From Planctomycetota bacterium (GTDB lineage Bacteria; Planctomycetota; UBA1135; GCA-002686595): DNA of 64,000 bases. The stretch lies in NCBI GenBank assembly GCA_002686265.1, contig NZBA01000041.1, positions 1 to 64,000 on the forward strand. Reading direction: 5' to 3'. Of this stretch, positions 52,771 to 60,517 are shown in pieces. How positions within the stretch are numbered: the first letter of the stretch is position 1; every line of letters starts with the position of its first letter. The position numbers were made by a program, and so were the translations under genes. The notes under the pieces are model-generated. The model worked only from the letters and a program-made list of their open reading frames with translations. It had not been told where the DNA came from and made no database searches.

Positions 52771-55700
52771 ATGAATCGCAAACTCTGGCACGCCGGTGCG
52801 TGTGTAGTTTTTTACCTTTGCAGCCCCAGCCTGAATCAAGCAGGGGCCGAAGCACAATCGCCTATGCGTGGTGAATTGTCCTCGCGGCGTGTCGGCATTC
52901 ATGTTGATGAGAAACGTCCGATTGCCGGAGAACGCAGTCGCTTTGCGGTATCCGCACGCGGTGACATCTTCTTTACGTACACGCTGGCGGCCGGCGACTT
53001 CTCCTGTAAACCGCTCGGACACATCTCTCCTTCCGGCGAGATCCGAATGTCGGCGATCGATAGCGAATCGACATGGAACGTCGAAGGCTGGGGGACGTAC
53101 GGCTGCCCGTTTGACCTGGCGTTTGATTCCAACGGGGGCCTGCACATTGCGACGCGGCATCGAGGGCCGCCGTATGGCGTTGACTACTGGCGGCGGGTGG
53201 ATGGCGTGTGGCGACTGGAATCGTTCGGCGCGGGCGTAACATTCGGTGGTAACAACGTGTCACTGGGTATTCTTCCAGATGGGCGGCCGGTCGTGGTGTG
53301 TCTCGACCGGAATCGCAATCAGCTTGTGGTCTGGCAGCGCAGCGATGGAGGACAATGGTTGGCATCGCGTCCGAAGACTCTGAACTCAGTCGCGCCTGGG
53401 CAGTTCGCTCTTGTGGTTCGGAAGGACGGGGCGTTGCAGGTCGTCTTCTGTCCGGCTCAGGGAGGCCCCGTTTGCGCGACTCGTCATGCAGACGGGCAAT
53501 GGACGACGCAGCGGATTGCCACGACGACGGTCTCGCGAATGATCGACGCCGAGATCGATGACAAAGGTGATCTCCACGTGTCGTTTGGCGCTGGCGAGTC
53601 AGTGAATTCTATTCGCACCTTGCATCATGCGACGCAGAGAACCGACGGCCATTGGCACGATCGCGTTGTCGCGCAGTCGGATGTCGAGCGCCACGTCGGA
53701 TGGAACGATCTATCAGTTGCCGGTGGGCGAGTGGCGATCGCGTGGGAACACGGAGCGGGTCGGCAGTTTGCACCGAAGGATTACGGCGGCAACGTCGGTT
53801 CCGTGATGTTGACGGTGATCGACCGCGACGGCGATCCTGCGACGCATGAACTGGTCGCGAAGCATGGTGGGCGACCGGGACTGGCGTTGACTCCAGACGG
53901 CAAGGCGGCCTTTGTGGGCGTCTATACCGGCAATGACCACGGTGACGATTTCTATCTGCTAAACTGCCGGCTCGATGATGGCGAGCCGCTGCCAGCACGG
54001 GTTGTCGCGGGCGATCCGGCCAGCATGTTTCGTGATGGGTGCCTGAAGGACATTGACTCGGGAAACGCCAAAGCCGAGCGGCGGGGTTTGCAACGAATCG
54101 ACCTCAGCGGCGTGGCCACCGAGCAGCAGCGCACGTTGATCGATCGCTACCTGAATCACGGCGACCCAACCATCCGGAAAGCGATCGTGCGCGAACTGGG
54201 TGCCTCGCCAGACGCTGTCGCACACTTCGCGGAACGGCTCACCGGCGTACTCAACGATCCGGACCGTCTTGTGCGAAAGACATTCCTCGAACGACTCGCG
54301 ACCAGCAACGCAGATCCGCAGTTCGTGCGGCCGGTTCTTGTTCAGGCAATTGGCAGTGGCGATCCTATGACGCGGCTGACTGTGACCGAACTCGTGCGCC
54401 AGCGTAGCGACCGAATCCCGGCTGAATCGCTGGCGGAAGCTGTTGAGCGCTTCGTAGCCGACCTCGGTGAAACCGATCTTTCCGTTTCCGGATCGGCCGC
54501 GATGGCGCTGGAACAGCTGATTGATACTGGCGGCACGCGTGATCGTCTGAAGTCGGCGATTGGTGAGGGCTCGCCTTTGCAGCGAGTACGCGCCGCGCTG
54601 ATCCTCGTTCGTTGCGGCGAATCTTGGGCAAAGCTTCCAGCTTGCGTACCGAAGGAAGATGGCAAGCTGGAAGCTTACCGCACCGAGGCGCAACTCGCGC
54701 TCTGCGGGCTGCTTGGGCGCGTTCGGACTGCGGATTGTGTGCCGTTGCTGGAAACGTGTTTGCACAGCGACGGTCCAGCCGTCCGGACGGCGGCCGTGTT
54801 TGCCCTGCGATCGATCGCCCACGTCGCTGAGTTGAAACCGGTTGCAAAACATCCCAAAGGCTTTGACCTGCTGGCCCTCCGGAGTGTCGCGCCGTCTTCG
54901 GCCCAGCAGCGGGACACTCGGCTGGCGGCCGTTGCGGCGCTGGTTGCCGCGTTGCGTCACAGCGATCCCAATGTTCGCCAGAAGTCCTGTGACGCGCTCA
55001 ATCGGGTCATGGCAATGGAAGCGATTCCCGCCATTAAGGAGTTGCTCGACGACCCCGACGCCGGAGTGCGGTTTGCGGCGCGCACGGCCGTCGCAACTCT
55101 ACGCGACCGTCCAGACGATGGGTTGATCCATCACGGGCAGTGGGAGCAGGCGTCGACGACTCGTTCTGCCCGACGGCTCGGCGCCGTGCAGCGTCCGCCG
55201 ACACAGGTTGTGGACGGAGTCGTGCAGGTGGGCTCCGACAAACAGTTGCTGATCGACGACTTCGTTATCGATGAGATGTCCCGGTTAAAGCGACGCCTCC
55301 ATCCGTTCGAGAAGCATCCTCGCAATCCGGTCTTTCAGGCGCAGATGCCGTGGGAAGAAGGCTGGGCGGACCCGTTCATGTCGACGGTGATTTACGATCC
55401 TGATCAGCGCTGTTTCCGGATGTGGTATCGCTGCGGACCGCGGCATTCGCTGAAAGGCTATGCGGTTTCCGCAGACGGCGTTCACTGGCAGCGAACGGAC
55501 ATCGCCGAGTCGCCGTGGCAGCAGTTCGAACGCCACAATCTGCTCGGTTTCGAAGGCCGGATCGCCACCTGGAAGAAGCCCGGCAATAATGTGCTGTTCT
55601 TTCCTGGAGCCACTGGAGTCGATCGCTTTCTCTCGCTGTTCTACCAGCCGCCGACGAGCGACTACGCCGTCAGCCGTTCGGCCGACGGTGTGACGTGGCA

Positions 55701-56637
55701 GCAGCCCGAGTCAGTCCGTCATGCATACGGCGACGTCGTCTCACTGGTGTATGATCCGGGCCGCGCGCAGTTCCTCTTCTTCCCGAAGTACATGCGTCAG
55801 CACGAAGGCTTCGTCCGCCGCAGCTTTGCAGCGACGACATTGAATGATCTCAACAGTCCCTTCACCGCCAAGATCCCGTTTCTCGCCGGCCACCGTGACG
55901 ATGCCCGCGTGGCCGATGACGCCTGCCGCGCCTACGGCAGTCTGCTGAAGGAGACGCTACGACTCCCAGAGTTTCACAGCGAGATCTATTCGGTAACGGC
56001 AATCCCGTACGAAGGTGTCGTGGTTGCGTTGTACGACCTGTGGCCGGTCGTCGGCAGCCGGGAAGGCCCGCTGGACATGCCCATGAAGATCAGCCGCGAC
56101 ATGCAGACATGGCGTGACGTCGACTACCCGCGACGGTCCTTGTCAATCGGCCGGTTCGGCGAATGGGACTCCGGCATGGTCTACGGCGGCAACACGATGC
56201 TGGTCGTGGACGATCAAATTCGGCTGTACTACCTCGGTGCAAATATGGGCCATTGCACGCGCATCCTGCCGACAACAAAGCCGTACCACACATTAGGAGT
56301 CGGCCTCGCTACGCTGCGGCTGGACGGCTTCGCGTCACTCCGGCCCGATGGCGCGCAGCCGGGTGAGTTCATAACAAAGCCGCTCAACACCGACGGCACT
56401 CGTCTGCAAGTCAACGCTCGCTGCGAACCGGGTGGCTGGTTCAGAGTAGAATTGCTCGATGCCAATGGTAAGCCGCAAGACGGATACACGCTGGAAGACT
56501 GCGACAGCTTCACTGGCGACTCGATTCGTCACACGGTAACGTGGCGTGGAAAAGCAGAGATGAAGAATGTCTCGTCGCCCGTTCGCCTGAGAGTCCGGCT
56601 GCACAACTCCGACGTTTTTGCATTTCAACTCCAATGA
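52771..56637 (+). CDS. Giant secreted protein: BNR-like propeller, HEAT repeats, GH43-like propeller
   Basis: The 1288-residue product has a signal (MNRKLWHAGACVVFYLCSPS), an N-terminal propeller (about 35-420, FDLAFDSNGGLHIATRHRG, ITWEHGAGRQ-like segments), HEAT/armadillo-type helices (about 440-790, RKAIVRELGASPDAVAHFAE, VRKTFLERLATSNADPQFV, PNVRQKSCDALNRVMAMEAI), and a five-bladed propeller (about 810-1288, KQLLIDDFVIDEMSRLKRRL) closely organised like the protein at 49319 and ending FTGDSIRHTVTWRG. A palindromic element (54627-54679) lies in frame in the HEAT region (about residues 619-637). Function unknown; a scaffold or sugar hydrolase at the cell surface is plausible. Confidence 0.75.
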   Translation: MNRKLWHAGACVVFYLCSPSLNQAGAEAQSPMRGELSSRRVGIHVDEKRPIAGERSRFAVSARGDIFFTYTLAAGDFSCKPLGHISPSGEIRMSAIDSESTWNVEGWGTYGCPFDLAFDSNGGLHIATRHRGPPYGVDYWRRVDGVWRLESFGAGVTFGGNNVSLGILPDGRPVVVCLDRNRNQLVVWQRSDGGQWLASRPKTLNSVAPGQFALVVRKDGALQVVFCPAQGGPVCATRHADGQWTTQRIATTTVSRMIDAEIDDKGDLHVSFGAGESVNSIRTLHHATQRTDGHWHDRVVAQSDVERHVGWNDLSVAGGRVAIAWEHGAGRQFAPKDYGGNVGSVMLTVIDRDGDPATHELVAKHGGRPGLALTPDGKAAFVGVYTGNDHGDDFYLLNCRLDDGEPLPARVVAGDPASMFRDGCLKDIDSGNAKAERRGLQRIDLSGVATEQQRTLIDRYLNHGDPTIRKAIVRELGASPDAVAHFAERLTGVLNDPDRLVRKTFLERLATSNADPQFVRPVLVQAIGSGDPMTRLTVTELVRQRSDRIPAESLAEAVERFVADLGETDLSVSGSAAMALEQLIDTGGTRDRLKSAIGEGSPLQRVRAALILVRCGESWAKLPACVPKEDGKLEAYRTEAQLALCGLLGRVRTADCVPLLETCLHSDGPAVRTAAVFALRSIAHVAELKPVAKHPKGFDLLALRSVAPSSAQQRDTRLAAVAALVAALRHSDPNVRQKSCDALNRVMAMEAIPAIKELLDDPDAGVRFAARTAVATLRDRPDDGLIHHGQWEQASTTRSARRLGAVQRPPTQVVDGVVQVGSDKQLLIDDFVIDEMSRLKRRLHPFEKHPRNPVFQAQMPWEEGWADPFMSTVIYDPDQRCFRMWYRCGPRHSLKGYAVSADGVHWQRTDIAESPWQQFERHNLLGFEGRIATWKKPGNNVLFFPGATGVDRFLSLFYQPPTSDYAVSRSADGVTWQQPESVRHAYGDVVSLVYDPGRAQFLFFPKYMRQHEGFVRRSFAATTLNDLNSPFTAKIPFLAGHRDDARVADDACRAYGSLLKETLRLPEFHSEIYSVTAIPYEGVVVALYDLWPVVGSREGPLDMPMKISRDMQTWRDVDYPRRSLSIGRFGEWDSGMVYGGNTMLVVDDQIRLYYLGANMGHCTRILPTTKPYHTLGVGLATLRLDGFASLRPDGAQPGEFITKPLNTDGTRLQVNARCEPGGWFRVELLDANGKPQDGYTLEDCDSFTGDSIRHTVTWRGKAEMKNVSSPVRLRVRLHNSDVFAFQLQ
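54627..54679. repeat. Palindromic element, family F, in frame
   Basis: GGCAAAGCTTCCAGCTTGC and GGCAAGCTGGAAGCTTACC are near-perfect reverse complements around a 15-nt loop. It encodes about AKLPACVPKEDGKLEAYR within the HEAT-repeat region without disturbing the frame. Confidence 0.75.
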
Positions 56638-56680
56638 GTTCACGCAGAACGACTGGTGACGGATTGGTAAGAGCGATTTG

Positions 56681-56788
56681 TTGAACTTCTCCCCAGCGGG
56701 ACTACCCGAAGCCATGCGGCTGGGAAGCGACGGGGCAGTGGCCGGCGGTGCTAACGCCCTGCCGCGGTTGTTTGTGGAGTGCTGCTGA
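56681..56788 (+). pseudogene. DapA/N-acetylneuraminate-lyase-family remnant
   Basis: The frame reads [20 protein letters not shown] then [13 protein letters not shown] and stops. [18 protein letters not shown] resembles the C-terminal part of the TIM-barrel dihydrodipicolinate-synthase/N-acetylneuraminate-lyase family (consensus LGADG-hS-x-x-AN-x-x-P). About 90 per cent of the gene is missing at the 5' side, and its 3' end runs directly into a duplicated sialidase tail in another frame. Short match, hence moderate confidence. Confidence 0.5.
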
Positions 56789-56865
56789 AACACGAGATCG
56801 ATCGACTCAGAGATGCAAAGCCGAAACCATAGGCGATGGCAGCGATGTCGCTTTGCGCCCAAAGC
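56782..56865 (+). pseudogene. Sialidase 3'-end remnant, duplicate of 17614-17697
   Basis: Encodes [16 protein letters not shown] and a stop, then the same GCGATGGCAGCGATGTCGC tail and hairpin as after the gene at 16540, with four mismatches in 84 nt. No sialidase sequence lies upstream; it abuts the DapA-family fragment. Confidence 0.85.
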
Positions 56866-56928
56866 CCGAAAGACGATCAGTGGTCGCTCTGGAGCGGTAT
56901 ACCTTGTTCCGTAGAGCTGCGAAAAACT
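56866..56928. other. Unassigned intergenic stretch
   Basis: Together with 56638-56680 this is the rest of the 518-nt gap between the giant propeller gene and the transposase that is not explained by remnants, the palindrome or the IS left end. Nothing further was recognised in it. Confidence 0.5.
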
Positions 56929-56974
56929 CAGCCGCTGGGCGCTAGGCCATGGTTCCCAAGAACCGGACGCTAGC
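56929..56974. repeat. Left half of a family A palindromic element, interrupted by an IS
   Basis: CAGCCGCTGGGCGCTAGGCC, then GAACCGGACGCTAGC at 56960-56974, matches the element at 3757 and 36409. At the second GCTAGC core the sequence switches to the IS left end; the matching right half resumes at 59013. Confidence 0.85.
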
Positions 56975-56990
56975 CCAAGTTCCCCAGTAA
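56975..56990 (+). repeat. Left terminal inverted repeat of the IS
   Basis: CCAAGTTCCCCAGTAA; matches the reverse complement of 58997-59012 except at position 13. Confidence 0.8.
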
Positions 56991-57155
56991 CGATCCGAAA
57001 CGACTTTTTTGAAAAGTATTTTCGGTGTCGAATCACCGTAAGTTCTTTTGCCTCGGTGGGGAGTGGATTCGTTGTTGGCAACAACAATCTCAGAGGCGTT
57101 GTAGTGACGACCTTTGCTCTAGCCTTGTGCGGATCTGTCGGTAGCATGGCGGGGT

Positions 57156-58949
57156 ATGTTTCTTCGACAGTGTTTCCGCAACAAGGACGGCAAGCGGCAT
57201 GCGTATTGGGCGCTCGTTGAATCTTATCGCACCGATGCTGGGCCGCGACAGCGAGTTGTTGCGTGGCTGGGGAAGCTTGACGAAGCGGGGCGTCTGGGAG
57301 TCGAGCAGGCGGCGCGTGACGCGAGTTCGTCCCACTCGAAAGAATCAGCAACGGCGTGTGGCGAAGACCAGTTGTTGCTGTTCAGTCAACCGGACGACAA
57401 GGAATCGGTGCAGCCCCAGTGGGTCGAAGTCGATGCGTCGGGCGTTCGCGTGGAGAACAGTCGACAGTTCGGTGGGCCTTGGTTGGCTTTGGAAGTGGTC
57501 CGCAGGCTGCAGTTGGATGAATTCCTCCAGCGTTTCATGCCCCGAGGCCGGGAGCGTGTCTCGCGGTGGCGCAGCGCGTTGATTCTGATGGTGGCTCGGC
57601 TCTGTCGTCCGTCGAGCGAGTTGTACGTCGCGGAGCAGTGGTATCCGAAGTCGGCGCTGCCACAACTGCTCGGTGTCCCGGCAGATCGCGTGGATGACAA
57701 CCGACTGTATCGCACGCTCGATCAATTGCTGCCGCACAAGGCGAAGCTCGAGGCTCACCTGAAGAACCGCCTGGGTGAGCTGTTTGATCTGGAGTACGAC
57801 CTGTTGATGTATGACATCACGAGTACGTACTTCGAAGGCCAGGCGAACTTCGAGATGGCTCAGCGTGGCTACTCACGTGACGGGCGTGGCGACTGCAAGC
57901 AGGTCTGCATTGGGTTGGTCGTGTCGCGTTGCGGCATGCCGCTGGGCTATGAAGTATTCTCGGGCAATACGGCGGATGTAACGACGGTGGAGCAAATCGT
58001 CACGACGATGGAAGCTCGCTACGGAAAGAGCGATCGCATTTGGGTGATGGACCGCGGCATGGTCAGCGACGACAACATCGACTTCCTGCGAGAAGGCGAT
58101 CGCCGTTACATCGTGGGGACACCGAAATCGATGCTGAAGAAGTTCGAGGCGGAACTACTCAAAGACGATTGGAACACGATTCGCGAAGGGCTCGAAGTCA
58201 AGCTGTGTTCCTGGCCACGCCATGACGGCGAGACGGTGGAAGCGGGCCAAGAGACGTTCATCTTATGCCGCAGTCGCGATCGGTCGCACACCGAAGAAGC
58301 CATCGTCAAACGCTTCGAGCAGAAGATCGAAGCGCGTTTGGTGTCCATGACAGCTCGCTGCGAGAAACAGAACCGCGACCCGATGAAGGTGGAACGCGAG
58401 ATCGGTCGCCTGCTGGGCCAGAATTCGCGGGCCGCCAAGTTGTTCGAGGTGCCCGTCGAGAAAACCACCGACGGTGCCGCTCGCATCCAGTGGAAGAAAG
58501 TCGAAGCGGCTCGCGACTGGGCGACGTTGAGTGCCGGCTGCTATTTGCTTCGCAGCAATGTCACGAACTGGAGCGATGAAGAACTGTGGAAAGCGTACAT
58601 CCAACTGACGGAGGCGGAAGCCGCGTTTCGCATTCACAAGAGCGACCTCAAGATCCGTCCGATTTGGCATCAGAAAGAAGAACGCGTTTTGGCTCACATC
58701 TTCGTCTGTTTTCTGGCCTACGTGTTATGGAAGACGCTTGGCCAGATGTGCGATCGCGCCGGTCTTGGCAGCGAGCCGCGTCGAGTCCTGGATGAGATCG
58801 GGGAGCTGAGAACGATCGACGTCATCCTGCCCACTCGCAGCGGCATCGAGATTCGCAAACGCTGCCTCTCCAAGCCCACCGAGCACCAACAGATTCTCCT
58901 CGATCGCCTCCAACTCCGGCTGCCAAAAATAAACCAAACTGAAATGTAG
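57156..58949 (+). CDS. IS1634-family (IS4 superfamily) transposase
   Basis: The 597-residue protein catalyses cut-and-paste movement of the surrounding element. The DDE residues can be placed at D220 (LLMYDITSTYFEG), D299 (IWVMDRGMVSDDN) and E488 (LTEAEAAFRIHKSDLKIRP), followed by WHQKEERVLAHIFVCFLAYV, the usual C-terminal signature. The N-terminus MFLRQCFRNKDGKRHAYWAL is typical of the family. Length is normal and no frameshift is seen, so the element may still be active. Start ATG 57156 lies about 180 nt inside the left end. Confidence 0.9.
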   Translation: MFLRQCFRNKDGKRHAYWALVESYRTDAGPRQRVVAWLGKLDEAGRLGVEQAARDASSSHSKESATACGEDQLLLFSQPDDKESVQPQWVEVDASGVRVENSRQFGGPWLALEVVRRLQLDEFLQRFMPRGRERVSRWRSALILMVARLCRPSSELYVAEQWYPKSALPQLLGVPADRVDDNRLYRTLDQLLPHKAKLEAHLKNRLGELFDLEYDLLMYDITSTYFEGQANFEMAQRGYSRDGRGDCKQVCIGLVVSRCGMPLGYEVFSGNTADVTTVEQIVTTMEARYGKSDRIWVMDRGMVSDDNIDFLREGDRRYIVGTPKSMLKKFEAELLKDDWNTIREGLEVKLCSWPRHDGETVEAGQETFILCRSRDRSHTEEAIVKRFEQKIEARLVSMTARCEKQNRDPMKVEREIGRLLGQNSRAAKLFEVPVEKTTDGAARIQWKKVEAARDWATLSAGCYLLRSNVTNWSDEELWKAYIQLTEAEAAFRIHKSDLKIRPIWHQKEERVLAHIFVCFLAYVLWKTLGQMCDRAGLGSEPRRVLDEIGELRTIDVILPTRSGIEIRKRCLSKPTEHQQILLDRLQLRLPKINQTEM

Positions 58950-58996
58950 TGACGACTTCGCGTTCGCCACCCTTGAAAACACCGTACTTCCGCGAT

Positions 58997-59012
58997 TTAG
59001 TGGGGAACTTGG
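58997..59012 (-). repeat. Right terminal inverted repeat of the IS
   Basis: TTAGTGGGGAACTTGG, reverse complement of the left end with one mismatch in 16. Confidence 0.8.
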
Positions 59013-59037
59013 GCTAGCGCGTCCCGGATGGTTTCCT
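59013..59037. repeat. Right half of the family A element split by the IS
   Basis: GCTAGCGCGTCCCGGATGG matches the right-arm end of other copies (GCTAGCGCGTTCCGGCTGA) with three differences. Joining 56974 to 59019 restores a normal family A element lying just past the stop of the pectate-lyase gene. Confidence 0.75.
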
Positions 59038-59052
59038 TTGGCGAACGTCCCG

Positions 59053-60318
59053 CTAACGTCTCTTCTTCGCTTGTTGCTTTCTCTGTTGCTCCTCGTAGAT
59101 CTGACGCCAGCGCGGGCCGACGCGGCCGATCTTGCCCTGTTTCTCCCGCACTTCGCGAATCAGTCGTAGATCAACCTCATCCCGCGGCCACGCTCCGACT
59201 TGAGCCAGTACCTGTCGGTAAGCCTGCTCGGCGGGTTGCGGCTCGAGCATTGCATCCACGGGGCCGCCGAACGGCTTGCGGGCGATGAACTGCTCGGCTT
59301 CAGCCCCATAGATACCAGCCTTCGACTTCGAGTTCTCTTTGCCGTAGATCATCACCATGGACAGTTCGTCGAGATCATCGGTCTGGCGGTGTGGCCCCCG
59401 ATTGCCCGAACAGAACACCTGCGGCTCCATGCTCACGTCTTTCCAGCGTTTGTGCTTGGGAAGGATGTTGACTTCCCACTTGCCGAGACTGGAATCCGGA
59501 CCGGGTCGGAAGTAGTTGCCGACAAAGTTGACCCGCGCGTAGCCCGCAAACTTTGATGCGTTCCAATAGTTGTAAATCACGTTGTTGATGACGTCGTAAC
59601 GATAGTCGTCCAGCGGATACTTCGGTTCTTCCTTCGGGCCGGTGATGATGGGATTGCGATCAATGTTGCCGGTGAAAAGGCAATGGTGAGTCGTCACACG
59701 GGCCGTGCCACCGGATTGCAGGCTTCCCATGGAGTGAACTCCTTCGTGGTGCCCTTCGACCGCCCCTTCGGCGACGATGCACCACGCCAGCGTGACGTCG
59801 CGACTGTCCCACACGTCGATGTTTTCATCCAGCGCCCACGCCGTGGAGACGTGGTCGATTAGAATGCGGCGGCTTTGCAGGATCAGCAACGTGTCGTAGC
59901 CGCCGCGGCTGCGGATGTGCCGCACGATGACGTCTTCGCAACCGCGAATGTGAAACCCGCCCTGCACCGTGATACCGCCCTGCGCCGCCGCTGAAAGACC
60001 GTCGATCGTGACACGCCCGAACTTGACGGCAATGGGCCTCTCCAGTTCGATCACGCCGCCGACCTTGAATTTGACGATGCGCGGCTCTTCGATCGCCAGC
60101 GCTGCGCGCAACGAGCCGGGACCGGAGTCCTTCAGGTTGGTCACCCAGATCACGCGGCCGCCATCACCACCTTTGCTCGCGGCACCGTAGCCTTCACGCC
60201 TGAGCGTCTGAACTTCGACCGGGATGGAAGACGTGGGATCTTGGCTCTCGGCCATCTCGGGCACCACGCCAACGATGCAAAGCAGAGCAACGACGGCGAC
60301 AGCCACTCTCGTAATCAT
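59053..60318 (-). CDS. Secreted PL1-like pectate lyase (right-handed beta-helix)
   Basis: The start at 60318 (MITRVAVAVVALLCIVGVVP) gives a signal peptide; an upstream start at 60342 adds eight residues. The 421-residue product has a beta-helix with KGGDGGRVIWVTNLKDSGPG, SLRAALAIEEPRIVKFKVGG, DVIVRHIRSRGG and RILIDHVSTAWALDENIDVW, matching the pectate lyase PL1-type superfamily, where Ca-binding Asp residues and an Arg lie in the DHVS and following coils. It presumably cleaves polygalacturonate-type chains by beta-elimination. It points against the main operon and shares a divergent promoter region with the gene at 60518. Confidence 0.8.
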   Translation of the reverse strand: MITRVAVAVVALLCIVGVVPEMAESQDPTSSIPVEVQTLRREGYGAASKGGDGGRVIWVTNLKDSGPGSLRAALAIEEPRIVKFKVGGVIELERPIAVKFGRVTIDGLSAAAQGGITVQGGFHIRGCEDVIVRHIRSRGGYDTLLILQSRRILIDHVSTAWALDENIDVWDSRDVTLAWCIVAEGAVEGHHEGVHSMGSLQSGGTARVTTHHCLFTGNIDRNPIITGPKEEPKYPLDDYRYDVINNVIYNYWNASKFAGYARVNFVGNYFRPGPDSSLGKWEVNILPKHKRWKDVSMEPQVFCSGNRGPHRQTDDLDELSMVMIYGKENSKSKAGIYGAEAEQFIARKPFGGPVDAMLEPQPAEQAYRQVLAQVGAWPRDEVDLRLIREVREKQGKIGRVGPRWRQIYEEQQRKQQAKKRR

Positions 60319-60384
60319 TGAGTCAACTCCGGTGCAATCCAACGCGTCTCGTCACTCACGAGCTGTGTGGTGATGTTTCATTCT

Positions 60385-60426
60385 AGCGAACCAGATTGTC
60401 ATTCGCATTGAGCGGTTCGCTACAAT
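60385..60426. promoter_or_regulatory. Inverted repeat and possible promoter in the divergent region
   Basis: AGCGAACC (60385-60392) and GGTTCGCT (60414-60421) form an exact inverted repeat with a 21-nt loop. TTGTCA (60396-60401) and TACAAT (60421-60426), 19 nt apart, could be a plus-strand sigma-70-like promoter for the gene at 60518. The palindrome may instead be another dispersed element; its sequence is similar in style to families A and C. Assignment is tentative. Confidence 0.3.
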
Positions 60427-60517
60427 ACAACTTCTGGGTAAGAAGCGCTGCTCAAGCAAAGAATAACTCAGCAACAATGTTCTGACGGATCGCTGGAATG
60501 ACAAGGTGAATCACAGC

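Larger units (their letters stand above)
56975..59012 (+). mobile_element. IS1634-type insertion sequence, complete
   Basis: The 2038-bp element has ends CCAAGTTCCCCAGTAA (56975-56990) and, on the other strand, CCAAGTTCCCCACTAA (59012 backwards), identical for 12 bp and at 15 of the first 16. It carries one transposase gene with an apparently intact frame. GCTAGC occurs directly outside both ends (56969-56974 and 59013-59018), consistent with a 5-6-bp target duplication typical of this family. Because GCTAGC is itself palindromic, the exact duplication length cannot be fixed. Confidence 0.85.

Noticed and set aside
57098-58960. Direct repeat TGTAGTGACGAC near both ends of the transposase gene as the IS boundary
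   Set aside because: It lies inside the inverted repeats CCAAGTTCCCCA, which better define the ends and are flanked by GCTAGC on both sides.
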